Source: Pseudonocardia sp. MH-G8 (GTDB lineage Bacteria; Actinomycetota; Actinomycetes; Mycobacteriales; Pseudonocardiaceae). Taken from it: DNA of 64,000 nt. Of this stretch, positions 18,001 to 21,731 are shown one piece after another. The stretch is from positions 186,001 through 250,000 of the forward strand of contig NZ_NKYF01000002.1 in NCBI RefSeq assembly GCF_002262885.1, written 5' to 3'. Both the position numbers and the translations under genes were made by a program. Position 1 is the stretch's first letter; every line of letters starts with the position of its first letter. The notes under the pieces are model-generated. The model did not search any database. It saw only the letters and a program-made list of their open reading frames with translations, and was not told where the DNA came from.

Positions 18001-19274
18001 GCCCGGTCGGCCCGCTCCTGTCGCAACGCGTGCCGGTACGCCGTCTGCGGCGCCTCGCCGGCGTCCGCCTTCTTCTTGTGCCGCTTCGAAGTGGCAGCCT
18101 TCTTGTGCCGCTTCGAGTCGGCGGCGGCCTCCGCGCGCTCCGAACGCTCCGCGTCGAGACGCTCGGCGACGTCCTCGAACTCCTCGCCGAGGCGCTCCGC
18201 GGCGGCCTCCACCTTCTCGCGCAGCGCGTCCGCGTCGATACGGCCGCGGGTCTTCTCAGCCTTCTTCCGGTCCTTCTGGGCCTTCCGGCCGCGATCGGCC
18301 TTCGCCTCCTCCGCCGAGCTCTCGGTGGGGTCGGCCTCGTCCTTCTTCGCGGCGGCCTTCTTCGCAGCGGTCTTCTTCTTAGCTGGCTTCTCGCCGTCTC
18401 CGGCCTCCGCCTGCTTCGAGGCGTTCTTCCCACCGTGGCCGGCCTTGGCCGTCTTCCCGCTCGGCTTCTCGCCGTGGCCGGGTTCGGCCTCCTCCTCGGT
18501 CTCGTCCGCGGTGGCGGCCTCGGTCTTCTTCTCCGACTTCTCCGACTTCTCGCCGTCTGCACCCTTGCCCTGCGAGTTGCCGGCGCCGGATTCCTTGCCC
18601 TGCTCCTCGGAGTCCTTCGGGTCACCGGAACGCTTGCCCTGCTTCTCCGACTTGCCGGCGTCCGATTCCTCGCCCTGCTCCCCGGAGTTCTTCGGGTCAC
18701 CAGATCGCTTGCCCTGCTTCTCCGACTTACCCTGCTTCTCCGACTTGCCGTCCGAGTCTTCGTCCTTGCTCTCGGACTTCTTCTTGCCGTCCGAGTCCTC
18801 GTCCTTGTCCTCGGACTTCTTCTCGTCGCCGGAGTCCTCGTCCTTGTCCTCGGACTTCTTCTCGTCGCCGGAGTCCTCGTCCTTGTCCTCGGACTTCTTC
18901 TCGTCGCCGGAGTCCTCATCCTTGTCCTCGGACTTCTTCTCGTCGCCGGAGTCCTCATCCTTGCTCTCGGACTTCTTCTTGTCGCCCGAGCCCTCGTCCT
19001 TCTTCTTCGACTTGCCGCCGTCCGAGCCCTTGTCCTTGCCTCCCTTCTGGAGGCTCTGCGAAGCGGCACCCGCCGGAACGACCGCCGCAGCGGAAGCCGG
19101 CGTCGCCAGGAACGCAGCCCCGACCCACATCGCGGCGACCGCGACACCGAGGCCGAACGTCCACCTCACGGCCACCAGGAGCCGGTCGCTCGGCGAGAGC
19201 CGCAGCCGCACGGCGACATCACCGCACGCGGAGAGGCCACTGGCCCCACCGTCGTGACGAGGATGCGTGCGCAT
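1..19274 (-). CDS. Giant secreted multidomain protein, more than 6,424 residues, incomplete at the left window edge
   Basis: One frame stays open from the ATG at 19272-19274 to base 1; I checked every TTA, CTA and TCA on the plus strand and none falls in the stop phase. GGGAG lies 8 bases before the ATG; another in-frame ATG at 19343 lacks such a site. Order by approximate residue: export signal (hydrophobic stretch ending TPASAA, 40-63); acidic/Lys repeats (90-230); Lys/Ala coiled coil (230-640); cysteine-pair repeats (650-2655); a helical stretch; DUF4781-like segment (3185-3335); AYRxAA repeats (3630-3700); one membrane segment (4085-4104); coiled coil (4270-4630); several membrane segments (4755-4870); HEELH (5020); duplicated module copy 1 (5110-5510); PPM-like domain (5625-5860); membrane segments (5890-5990); module copy 2 (5990-6400). 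I do not recognise the full protein. A giant secreted or surface effector or adhesin is inference. Confidence 0.93.
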   Translation of the reverse strand, partial: MRTHPRHDGGASGLSACGDVAVRLRLSPSDRLLVAVRWTFGLGVAVAAMWVGAAFLATPASAAAVVPAGAASQSLQKGGKDKGSDGGKSKKKDEGSGDKKKSESKDEDSGDEKKSEDKDEDSGDEKKSEDKDEDSGDEKKSEDKDEDSGDEKKSEDKDEDSDGKKKSESKDEDSDGKSEKQGKSEKQGKRSGDPKNSGEQGEESDAGKSEKQGKRSGDPKDSEEQGKESGAGNSQGKGADGEKSEKSEKKTEAATADETEEEAEPGHGEKPSGKTAKAGHGGKNASKQAEAGDGEKPAKKKTAAKKAAAKKDEADPTESSAEEAKADRGRKAQKDRKKAEKTRGRIDADALREKVEAAAERLGEEFEDVAERLDAERSERAEAAADSKRHKKAATSKRHKKKADAGEAPQTAYRHALRQERADRASADEGRAKRGGSHARERAPPRASVLRSTSDDERSDEDEDEREYDDSAEQTERVLDGRLDLADSKATLTKEKKKLAAAEKAAAKKPSKTTSKKKAAAAKKDAAAAKKKAAKAKKSYAEKQRKHERLSQQVESDSAQLSPERAELVDEVLDGQRDIGKRSAALKREKKKVSAGEMKAATYRKHVKAHERATKQVYESTDELREAAGVDAPDTVQDDDLDGKGSAAGCGSSGVFVACGAVSQDDDGEQDRDECIAVSGSSTGCGVSTRVGDTKASASCALKGSSKNCRSSATSGKTGGKAAGDTAEKAAHETGRDSSRTTSASGTCSGDCAQSSRADRSDAVAECRTDGGSCSGSASGGADSGADGAKAGRSAAEKVSRKTVHKGSASDRCTAASGGCEGSAAVAVDEDETVTAEADAGCADGAGGCAGRASTRTDGSASGTTDEDASTAHLAAATATKAARPASTWTSDAGSTAGCTTKAGSCGARSSIERSEDEQDRDGYRASADVEAGCDGATRCSGTGSTTTKASVSTTAPTATAASTKKPAVRTTSGSAGCTTADGDCAADASSSAGVAHSEGDSAGDAASVTGVTRRAVLDASSDARAGADCSTASCTGTGRTATTAAASGDITGTRDSKAGSACETRGAGGSCSGEAGSRIENRDASTAATPGVAQVSGPVSVSHAAAGAECSGGDGSCGGKATSSTSARDTAVSPHRRGSSSSATCTVTGGDCRGETTSDASSAPDHLRIDPKTGLPVKGQATSGPSSTSSASASVDCESAGCSGSAGTSSAAWDGAVAGGKPRTSTASTTCTAGGGSCHAETRSVSSTGPGVTAELAADSATPLHAGRRPAGPSAASVAGAQLGCSGDSVCEGKVTSAASATDPATSPHARGSRGQGSCEGVSGGSCQAVTNAGASSGPDANSIAPLVQARSTENATVSSGTTGGDDTGDQGGQGMPGPDEPSTPPAPTAPGSSAGSGAPTVPGASSWSMSSATLDCSGSEGCSGTARSSASGSDGPSTSSGGVGARGPPAGGSSSTGSCTSSESGCQASTSSTAGSGQVVADIVAEQQNDAAEQAKQQALEAEQRATQAADTAAREGATAAQRKTAAAAAKAAKAARKTATEAAKPVTGAPATLAQSDATAQCAGAGCTAATTGATSGTPGRTQTAATCTAAASGCGTTSEATASTGRDSGQKTGKGKKAKALPGSSGNAQAGSQIDCPEAGCTGTLTGSVTTAAGPKGQRSTSTAKGSTGCAGSTACRAQISTTSSTASAAPGAKTQQRFATTTATVSAACDDGSKTGCATRTSSRSNAVGAAKVKGSSTATCATAGGCESSTGGFAAKGVAELTASCAGTGCRTRTEGTARAAALGGVNKATSRTDCSAGKNGQCATSGRVGATESGAEVSAACQSSSGSTCRHSYSASSKAGSATGGNRAAASAGCGARGGEGSGWCGTSAQAQTGADGAQAAAACQGSKNAGCRYSYRASTSARAGGGAARAHAAGHGAGTTGAGQVTTSASAQAGNGSAQAAASCQGSAGTSCGYSYSARLAASAPGASADASGSGSGGMGGGWVAVTAQAGSAVSPDGTKSANASASCYGSAGTSCSHHYEASLSAFAGDRKKSRTKSWAEASASGSGGGGMGGGGVSVAVRAYVKGNHAEASATCSGAANCASPFTAHAADSAGATDTDPGSGRTRKWSANHWTECSGSNGGCGVTAHAVAGPNGGKDGGWGECTTGSCPGFREGGANTFVLVGPAPGAKGTKGKGGKLKPYKTIQEALAAAEKLKGKKREILAVREADGDVALIVRNTDGTVETQIRDSGVVTESNGAQHGNPCGPECDEPMEITGKNGQKGRYDPSAKEGHQFSGSNPTGQGRSRDTAHSSGGFRLSADEHGNRTGMIAGKGAMRDGVSGTVTRSTTSRNTTAATFVGGKNKRFYGDCTGTCTVDAPNPRNPGKIDHVEIGKAGGSFVGRTKAGAPAQVAFNGAGFFRTADGDTFRADRNKVIIDVDNETRRTADHVSTITTRDAAGNPATWDFATGQTGRITLKEGYVVTNRDNRKINSPDPKVVYQGRHAIDQLKGSSPGRDGKGGVLDCAGHCSVSGPGISKKNTTCDVCHWVEHLATGKGETPGGYREITNAGRKITTYTPDGDRQSCWGSCQYTQVNRDDHGNGGFAVCSASSLRGGCSGTSAEGTTVTDSVKDDVHCESKKHCSMPGTRLLYENADGSHQGYSCRSGKCKGSKGVRQFEWKGDPDESWALVLDDTFLRPSLNTPEDKALAKEMRKTAKKLGIDWKVSDGLLPLTKAARAKLSAEDRKAYDRALQKRDPKTGFLSPKLSQTDRDLMAGEYLGAQSDDHRLHKKYGKVWDKDIEPTLDAIDKANASGGGTSAAERARLQPKVDALNAKYPGFLPEWNAARGILNGVDDATHVRRKVKAADPKLIRDPAVRDYYSQVAGSLGPGSAYDPDRPTVEERALAKLEGGKGGNSGLRYDPSQIALLGLRPHQTRQDRQTAAYEKDAAAHRKNVIAFKAGPYDNAMALRLDAKTDALDARYKALEKDSKKLNGAIDEVQPKASGVGADPRSGDLAWAGASGDGRWAGRLRAGDADLDRLNDTITALSADKKNKKLVEGLAWANGVASLNYSALSRNPEQRAAGNKLKGNRKLGEADIGLPTVNDDTTPILGSYVRQPGYRNDAPKALEKYIRSLSKDELADLASQQSVDDFALSTFKIASLGSGEKRRKNLLAQLGGDEGAADAVLKALRDEGRKGAKAETVPFLYRHGGQDEWTPMALYRVRNKDGKYRFIDAAGGTYTSLKNYRDRNELADDSEIIALSDLSAKNPTTGGELDLTITSAHHTSTSEKVMEKAAPVMILTGMALDVAAAAATIGSAGIGAPVTIPVAVVGTSLIAGGASYYAAAAGEDLWQRHKHNQSVNPLTNATARSDVLMLATAPIGFGRLGSAALPKLSARAASNPVVRGAATSYRGVAHTSFAGMYVESAYHTVRDWDSMTPGTREMAVHNLAFGATVMGAAGVGRYGRPTAATPARGGGGLLRGETAGTASRPLTERINELLPSSKAQISVGTLTRRLNTSTEAAPVSQADVAGAISGAPRHWTGQSRYKVRHNGSGGAYVQRTRGRGPSAQAWAATNTAGSRTPGDQPGTVERLEAPARSEGSVRRAAEGPAARERTQADTQARGYQRSAAETADRAHRDAAETANRAYREAAAAGTPEALQQARKTADDAYRKAADITSGAYRNAADATNLTYRNAAKSTRGAYRDAAGRMAEGGARDGRTAPATAAPSRFGGTISLRAPGESKSAQGADPAGPAAPAAPAARPGEPAASAPPAVPREGASDGGRVGRSVTALADRFAAAAAKAADLAARGAKSVAGAGSVTSRVQRIMGENKMMSVEDVVTALKDPNIQDAGQLRDALAAEGGLSRSFGEGGLQILGEGGTAAVRLDDGAHVGTQMRYEGESRPGHADEQHNGMERQRQGGNRQTGASPSDLPAALTGGGTPPRPEPAAPPSRKPVVPPDSAATGGRATQQSGGNGGVDQAAATGQPGMKPAPEHVTPATTGSAAGDRLLVSPKRGPPGAGRYDLYTVRTVEHGTGKPTTVRKHDVKASAVHGAPAGRKSGPGPHGKRDPAPTVSEFNHGQVSSGWVRRLAAKTRKLTAAVAVTAVAGGLYQLPLVERAGTPTRPAGQVRQVDASSHRALGEQPGARVGDIAGQKSHTAPTVERTGGNRTDPAAAAARPHAQPKTNLEKEAPAPTDTQLVAPAYRTPAYDWRWLREFGTHPDQRVDTTRTVYTGESYRHRAVLVPFLRKTVNDGPMIERGAVWRSGGAFDHRDHVGRLERALRPAHVSAPHWWLIKRLGQEKGAWRQHVAGKRAESRQRQAEAARDAAIVEAQHEYEYWSDLADAYRHEADQIRDATAGQQRSLQLPPLKRDRSRWQSSLTGQQNEDRTTTSQTRRSGRAQAERAAALEQEWRARAALARAKAAEYRAVLDEHAAHVDGARQRHELRQARKAYADASHALTNADQRHRVAQRELEQARKALEGAEEAYQALERSERAGDPRDVERAARVLAAVERLERVLDKAAKKAEKARVRVAQLRAETAKAHQRFADLQASDPQRAEVDRARAGLRAAIRIHQLAMRAHRRAAVSAGPPAVRKDPSTERAARAELRQARAAQAGAAKAVRRAAERLERAEAETGHRWSPSPSAQRARLRAALLLDWWRTNDLPVRALDGLSELLDRAVDDRAPRHVRRLAVELVDLMRAAWRSEELGARAIRDLADRHGLDWDENTRTRLLTALRRLSATAPQHWPGREPRSPGTGWWAQTPARTARVPVLLQAMGMGLLAGGVAVLALAGLITQLATAAAVGVALVALHRLHAASPIRGPPSRRLILFAVSAPGVLLAIGLAVPGAIVPAAAALGANLLVAVLAVATWPSVSSAGTRSAGLPGPRRGQIADEPTTRIGTGAPLRRGGGDLTGRRRGKLARWLARQRGATVVVPVEVRGADGTAVGVLRLLPVRGMSAWVARRLWVHDLVAFAWVGSSEQLVAMDAKLVERIQRIRDVIVEARHRGHHGRARELQGPLDGWLFDVFQHEELHFAHPDARHGDPVFDGHRDVRHHLLEQAEKTAKRLDRMMSSPAPPTRRSAAALPGPVRARAMQRATEVWKRLREGRAGAGDRGTELLHRGLRFLSGAAAGAGIWIAVAGSGALTAWGGATLAAGWVLVGVGSWRTPVNPRAPPWLRATAEAAAARLGHAREWWKKRLVWEHRLYVTGLQYAVLWMVNKHLAAAMAITQLLHFKRGPKAPKVWLKREQGELGPRGLAQRRAAVTAWWERAREYLRKLRYNRAFTGGLPWYFPSVGPEIDTGLFGAGVKLSAGNLGALSVLDLVDVSDGTLKRPRTAGTFWFVRASVQVYVLGLFRVDFFVIAFIVPGKQIERVVAPPRLVGWQRFNLLLRMRNWFAVHGWSPFTWRPFEFLTQVQPGIGIGPRNAMLPNFVEGRSSLQKIVGDGGKKDVVVASRPAQWLGEQVTAAGELAHRYWAGLPSRVRRAAEALWSKVLWRRSLAERRARAQAGVQRRVLRLYDATIPRQQARLPRVERQLREVNALIAAMMTRDVDPLPVTGEWVNPLTWLLWRRAQLLEHRAALVANLAARRATEEGPGTASPSTPALPSPRVDVPPVTEGSGVTRSGTLPRDGQDAKGRLGFDFDGVAGRTDPGHQDNQNFDAMAAARAANGRIVAVVADQQGSNALGTPASQAAVTAAMEAALAQDPAASGQDVARAAYAAAQQAIARGGLTTTFLLVVATPTTRGTVQLAFVWVGDSRGYLVGSGGRTEQVTRDHTWSEVHHDEVEATPNPVQYINRWLGRDAAFEPGVEVREVSEAVTVVLATDELHDFFPAADDLGAVVSAASGSGPAADALIDTATGRGGAGNKTAVVIRLGPAGTTTGTTARGSAVPSGGAGTSAPRRDSGSVRPGVVGAVSLVGAVVGAVHLFGGTGPAVLVAAAVGAVAVAVAIARGVAGLRGSRLRGSVHPRAPPALRWSGRIATVLVPVLAGQLFGADTAAGVTAGAVSNAASWVPGIGTATVVLVAVAVYGPALAGSRWGAAVRTRSPDWGPVWQGAVSALRMVWSPPAYVRELWDRSSTPAGPTVSVQREWRLYPTWFQEWIGPVGGYAYQLLHLKLKRQDPAERRTLRARLRAALWNRAFVVGTQQLVSIVVPLPFQLWNGLVRMNLKFSGGNYGYGSVLDLAEGAKRAPKKKNRLLGLFLLGRAELQAVVAHLFRISVFTVAFYVPGKKMVVGASPPVVVGFHPVRRLAHWVVSQDWSVRAWRFANHVAQLHLGLGIGPAAAALPNFLELRVSLLKVGVEAFGRKAEVTPLTLVRWLFSAVTWPARLLFRAVGGRLPEQSRAWIGQLRERVANARTERAERVELRLKRRVLARLEAEMYRQQAQLAAVDGELARLHVAHARHARVRLPWYSGILIAGGVPHTRGDLLAARR
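75..1310 (-). repeat. Duplicated module, copy 2 (residues ~5990-6400) of the giant protein
   Basis: The copy carries ALWNRAF, GNYGYGSVLDL, VFTVAFYVPGK, GLGIGPAAAALPNF and then RRVLARLEAEMYRQQ, matching the order and spacing of copy 1. It is also preceded by membrane-type segments. The PPM-like domain lies between the copies. The protein continues beyond the window edge, so further copies could exist. Confidence 0.85.
1690..2400 (-). other. PPM (PP2C) phosphatase-like domain inside the giant protein
   Basis: Residues ~5625-5860 follow the order of PPM-family motifs: TDPGHQDNQNFDAM, VVADQQGSN (family VADGMGG), TTTFLLVV, FVWVGDSRGYLV, QVTRDHT, VLATDELHDFF (family SDGL) and GAGNKTAVVIR (family RDNITVVV). 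Asp 5669, the GDSR Asp 5747 and Asp 5816 are kept. The glycines of both DG pairs are replaced and the last metal-binding Asp is Gly. The fold call is fairly firm; whether it is catalytic is doubtful. Confidence 0.8.
2745..3950 (-). repeat. Duplicated module, copy 1 (residues ~5110-5510) of the giant protein
   Basis: This segment begins with membrane-type helices, then has LRYNRAF, GNLGALSVLDL, FFVIAFIVPGK and GIGIGPRNAMLPNF, and ends in a charged helical stretch containing RRVLRLYDATIPRQQ. The same landmarks recur 857-858 residues later in copy 2 (75-1310), so the core (about 5271-5421 against 6128-6279) aligns with a single one-residue gap at roughly 30% identity by eye. I recognise no known family. 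Confidence 0.85.
11300..17330 (-). repeat. Cysteine-pair repeat region of the giant protein (about 44 C-x(2-10)-C units)
   Basis: From residue ~650 to ~2655 the protein is rich in Ala, Ser, Thr and Gly, with cysteines in close pairs, usually 4-7 residues apart and recurring about every 30-50 residues. Examples are DCSGSEGCSG, TCTVTGGDCRG, SCQGSAGTSCGYSYS and DCTGTCTVD. I count about 36 pairs up to ~12780 and about eight more, less regular, down to ~11310. The DNA is not tandemly identical, so the repeat is old and kept at protein level. In an exported protein these pairs should form disulfides. A disulfide-stapled, beta-rich rod is inference. Confidence 0.85.
18589..18738 (-). repeat. Two 75-bp direct repeats (25-residue units) in the giant gene
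   Basis: Two adjacent 75-bp copies begin at 18589 and 18664 and code related 25-residue units sharing KSEKQGKRSGDPK, then an acidic stretch. They directly follow the 39-bp array and continue the charged, low-complexity N-terminal part of the protein. Confidence 0.8.
18754..18990 (-). repeat. 39-bp tandem repeat coding acidic 13-residue units in the giant gene
   Basis: Six consecutive 39-bp units begin at 18754, 18793, 18832, 18871, 18910 and 18949, followed by a decayed unit at 18988. The four central ones are almost identical in DNA, with only a g/a change. Each codes a 13-residue unit close to KSEDKDEDSGDEK. Because 39 is a multiple of three, gain or loss of a unit would keep the frame. 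The protein segment is highly charged, without hydrophobic residues, and directly follows the export signal, so it is probably a disordered spacer. Confidence 0.93.
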
Positions 19275-19710
19275 GCGAAGGACTCCCGTGGATCGTGGGC
19301 ACCGAGGTGCGAGAGGGCAGAGGAACTGCGAGACCGTCGCCATGGAGGCATGACAGACAGAGGAGACGTGCTGCACGTCGCGCCAGAGGCAGCGACCCGC
19401 TACTGGACGGTGTTCGTCACGCCCAGGTGGCCAGGTGCCGGAGGACCGAGTTGCGCAACGTCAGCAACCAGGCCACCGACCCGAAGGCCGTACCGCACGG
19501 CGAGATTAACAGAAGGTTTCCAGGCAGGGCACAGGAGTGAGCGCAACGGTGACGTGATGCGCACCACGTCCGATTCGTCCTGATTTTGTGGCTTTGCGTG
19601 ATTCGCCCGTCGCTCGACGCGCCGGTCACGGATCCGCGAGCTCACCTTCCAGCTCTCCACCGAGGGATGACGACGGGGGTGGGGCCTCCGCATCGCGGAG
19701 CCGGCAACTC
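19275..19710. other. 436-bp intergenic region upstream of the giant gene
   Basis: This holds the leader of the giant gene (minus strand) and the 3' flank of the convergent-side regulator gene that ends at 19711. An AT-rich patch near 19500-19510 (TTAATC read on the minus strand) could be a -10 element, but I see no convincing partner -35. No RNA gene or repeat was recognised. Confidence 0.4.
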
Positions 19711-20685
19711 TCAGTGCGACTGCTCGTAGCAGGCGGCAATCGTGGTGGCGCGGTTGCGGAGGGCGGTGCGCAACCATTGCGGGGCCAGCGCTTCCGCGTT
19801 GGTGCCGAGCTGCCACAGTGCCCATTCGGCGTGCCGCGAATCCTGGAAGGTCACCTCCAGCCGCAGCCAGCCGTCCGCGCCGGCTTCCTCGGCGCGGACG
19901 GCCAGTGCGGTGTTCAGCAGGTCCTCCCGCATCGCCGGATTCACCCGTGCCAGCACGGTGACTTGGTCGCCGCCGGTCCGGAAGCGCGTGCTGCGTTCTT
20001 GCCAGACCTGATCCAGATCAACCCGCTTCGGTCGCTGTGCGGGCTCGGTGAGTTCCTCGGCGCCCAATACCCGGGAGAGTCGGTAGGTGCGGTCTGCGCC
20101 AGACCTCGTGGCCAGCAAGTAGCTCTGGCCACGTGCGGTGACGAGGCCGATCGGGTCCACCGTGCGCCATTTCGGGGCCTGGTCCACAGCCGCGTAGTGG
20201 ATGCGCAGCTTGTGCCCGGCGAGCACCGCGCGCCGAACCTCGGCCACCACGGTGTCGGATACCTCTTCAGCGACCAGCGGGCGCGCGAGGAAATCCGTCT
20301 CCGGCTCGATGAGCAATCGCTGCGCCGCGTCGCTCGCGGTGGCCCGGTAGCTTTCGGGCAGCGCGTCGACCACCTTGAGCATCGCCGACGCGAGCGCCGA
20401 GCCGAGGCCGAACACCTGTGCGCCGCGCCGCGATCCGGCAACCAGCAGAGCGAGCGCCTCGTCGTGATTCAGTCCGGTGAGCTCGGTCTGAAAACCGGGC
20501 AACAACGAAAACCCGCCGTGCCTGCCGCGTTCTGCGTAGACCGGAACGCCGGCCGCGGACAGCGCCTCGATGTCGCGCAGCACGGTGCGAGGGGTCACCT
20601 CCAGCTCGCGGGCCAGCGTTGTCGCCGTCAGCCGACCGTGCTGGCGCAGCAACAGCACCAGCGAGACCAGCCGGTCGGCGCGCAT
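19711..20685 (-). CDS. YafY-family transcriptional regulator (HTH plus WYL domain)
   Basis: The 324-residue protein has an N-terminal winged helix (LTATTLARELEVTPRTVLRD, residues ~19-38, then GVPVYAERGRHGGFSL as the wing), a central WYL-type ligand-binding domain (about 140-230) and a C-terminal WCX-like part. Such proteins are usually one-component regulators that sense a small ligand through the WYL domain. It is divergent from the RidA gene at 20786, and the 100-base gap contains a near-perfect dyad, so autoregulation together with control of the RidA gene is likely. Ligand unknown. Confidence 0.92.
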   Translation of the reverse strand: MRADRLVSLVLLLRQHGRLTATTLARELEVTPRTVLRDIEALSAAGVPVYAERGRHGGFSLLPGFQTELTGLNHDEALALLVAGSRRGAQVFGLGSALASAMLKVVDALPESYRATASDAAQRLLIEPETDFLARPLVAEEVSDTVVAEVRRAVLAGHKLRIHYAAVDQAPKWRTVDPIGLVTARGQSYLLATRSGADRTYRLSRVLGAEELTEPAQRPKRVDLDQVWQERSTRFRTGGDQVTVLARVNPAMREDLLNTALAVRAEEAGADGWLRLEVTFQDSRHAEWALWQLGTNAEALAPQWLRTALRNRATTIAACYEQSH

Positions 20686-20701
20686 ACGAGAACGTTACCA
20701 G

Positions 20702-20728
20702 AATACATGACCAAGGATGTCGTGTATT
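20702..20728. promoter_or_regulatory. Probable operator between the YafY regulator and RidA genes
   Basis: AATACATGAC (20702-20711) and GTCGTGTATT (20719-20728) form an inverted repeat with 9 of 10 matching positions and a 7-base spacer. It sits 16 bases before the regulator start and about 57 bases before the RidA start, and is the obvious target of the divergent regulator. Confidence 0.7.
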
Positions 20729-20785
20729 GGTGAGAGGCTCATGGATGTAGAGGACCTCGACGAATCAAATGGAGCTGATAGGACA

Positions 20786-21181
20786 ATGGATCGAACGGCG
20801 GTCAACCCGGTCACGTGGTCGGTGGGGATGGGATTCAACCAGGGTGAGGTCGTCTCGGGGCAGGCCCGAACGCTGTACTGCTCCGGGCAGACCGCGATGA
20901 GCAACGACGGCAAGCCCCAGCACGACGGTGATATGGCGGCACAGTTGACGCTGAGTGTCGACAACCTGGAGGCCGTGCTCGAAGAGGCCGGGATGTCCCT
21001 CGCGAACCTCGTGCGGCTCAACGTCTACACCACCGATGTGGATCTGCTTTTCCCGCACTACGGAGTGCTGGCATCGCGGTTGGGCGCGGCAGGGGTGGCA
21101 CCGGCCACCACGATGCTCGGGGTGACACGGCTGGCGATCCCCGGTCAGATGATCGAGCTCGAGGCAACCGCCGTCGCCTGA
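20786..21181 (+). CDS. RidA family enamine/imine deaminase
   Basis: The 131-residue protein begins MDRTAVNPVTWSVGMGF and has the RidA/YjgF landmarks LYCSGQTAMS, NLEAVLEEAGMSLANLVRLN, VYTTDVD and a C-terminal IELEATAVA. RidA proteins hydrolyse reactive 2-aminoacrylate-type enamines made by PLP enzymes; many paralogues act on other imines. I chose the start at 20786 because AGGA lies just before it and the RidA fold begins directly after. An in-frame ATG at 20741 would add 15 residues unlike the family. The gene is divergent from the YafY regulator and probably controlled by it. Confidence 0.9.
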   Translation: MDRTAVNPVTWSVGMGFNQGEVVSGQARTLYCSGQTAMSNDGKPQHDGDMAAQLTLSVDNLEAVLEEAGMSLANLVRLNVYTTDVDLLFPHYGVLASRLGAAGVAPATTMLGVTRLAIPGQMIELEATAVA

Positions 21182-21341
21182 TTCACTTCGCTCGCCCCGA
21201 CCCCCGAGATCCTCGACCACGCCGGCCGGCCTCTTGCGCCTGGTGCAACCGGTCGCCCACGCCCCCCTCTCCTCTCACGCGACCCGTCGACGGGGTGCGT
21301 GGCGGGCGCCGAACCGGGGGCGCGACCGGACACGAGAGGGA

Positions 21342-21560
21342 TGGTGATCGCTGCGAGAAGTACCTGACGTCGCCGCGACAGCACCCACGCACTTCTCGGG
21401 CCGATCACCAGGCCGTGATCACTCCGACAGGTACGCCACCGTCGCAGCACCCGCACCCAGGTACTGATCAGATCGATCACCGCAAACCGCGACCCGGCCA
21501 GCGAAGATCGACCGACCACCATGTGCCCGTGATCGACGCAGCGCCCGCGGTGCAGACCTG
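21342..21560. repeat. Dispersed intergenic repeat, copy 1 (219 bp, GATC-rich)
   Basis: This stretch begins TGGTGATCGCTGCGAGAAG and ends GCGCCCGCGGTGCAGACCTG. It matches 63752-64000 over its whole length, with scattered substitutions and a ~30-bp length difference near the right part (after 21500). It carries about eight GATC sites in 219 bp, many within short palindromes such as GTGATCAC. It lies about 160 bases downstream of the RidA gene. Open frames across it differ by non-synonymous changes between copies, so it is more likely a non-coding repeat or structured RNA than a gene. The rest of the 21182-21731 gap shows nothing else clear. Confidence 0.85.
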
Positions 21561-21731
21561 ACCGATTCGGCAACCGGCTCCATGTGACGCCCTCACACCA
21601 CTCCTGGCGATCATGACGACGCGCCGGCGTGCGCGGCGTACGTCAGCGCGGTCGCGGGCGACCTGACGTGCGGCTCGCGCGTCGGCCGCATGATCAAAAC
21701 TGGCGATCGCTCCGCACTAAGCTCCGCCGTC

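Noticed and set aside
10944..19583. A 2,879-codon open frame on the plus strand
   Set aside because: It is the exact antisense phase of the giant minus-strand gene. Its translation is low-complexity (Leu/Arg/Gly runs) with no domains, while the minus frame has an export signal, ordered repeats and recognisable motifs.
21145..21573. A conserved open frame across the dispersed repeat, also seen at 63564-63914
   Set aside because: The similarity is at DNA level over the whole element, amino-acid changes are as common as silent ones, and a ~30-bp length difference would disturb the frame; no ribosome-binding site is present.
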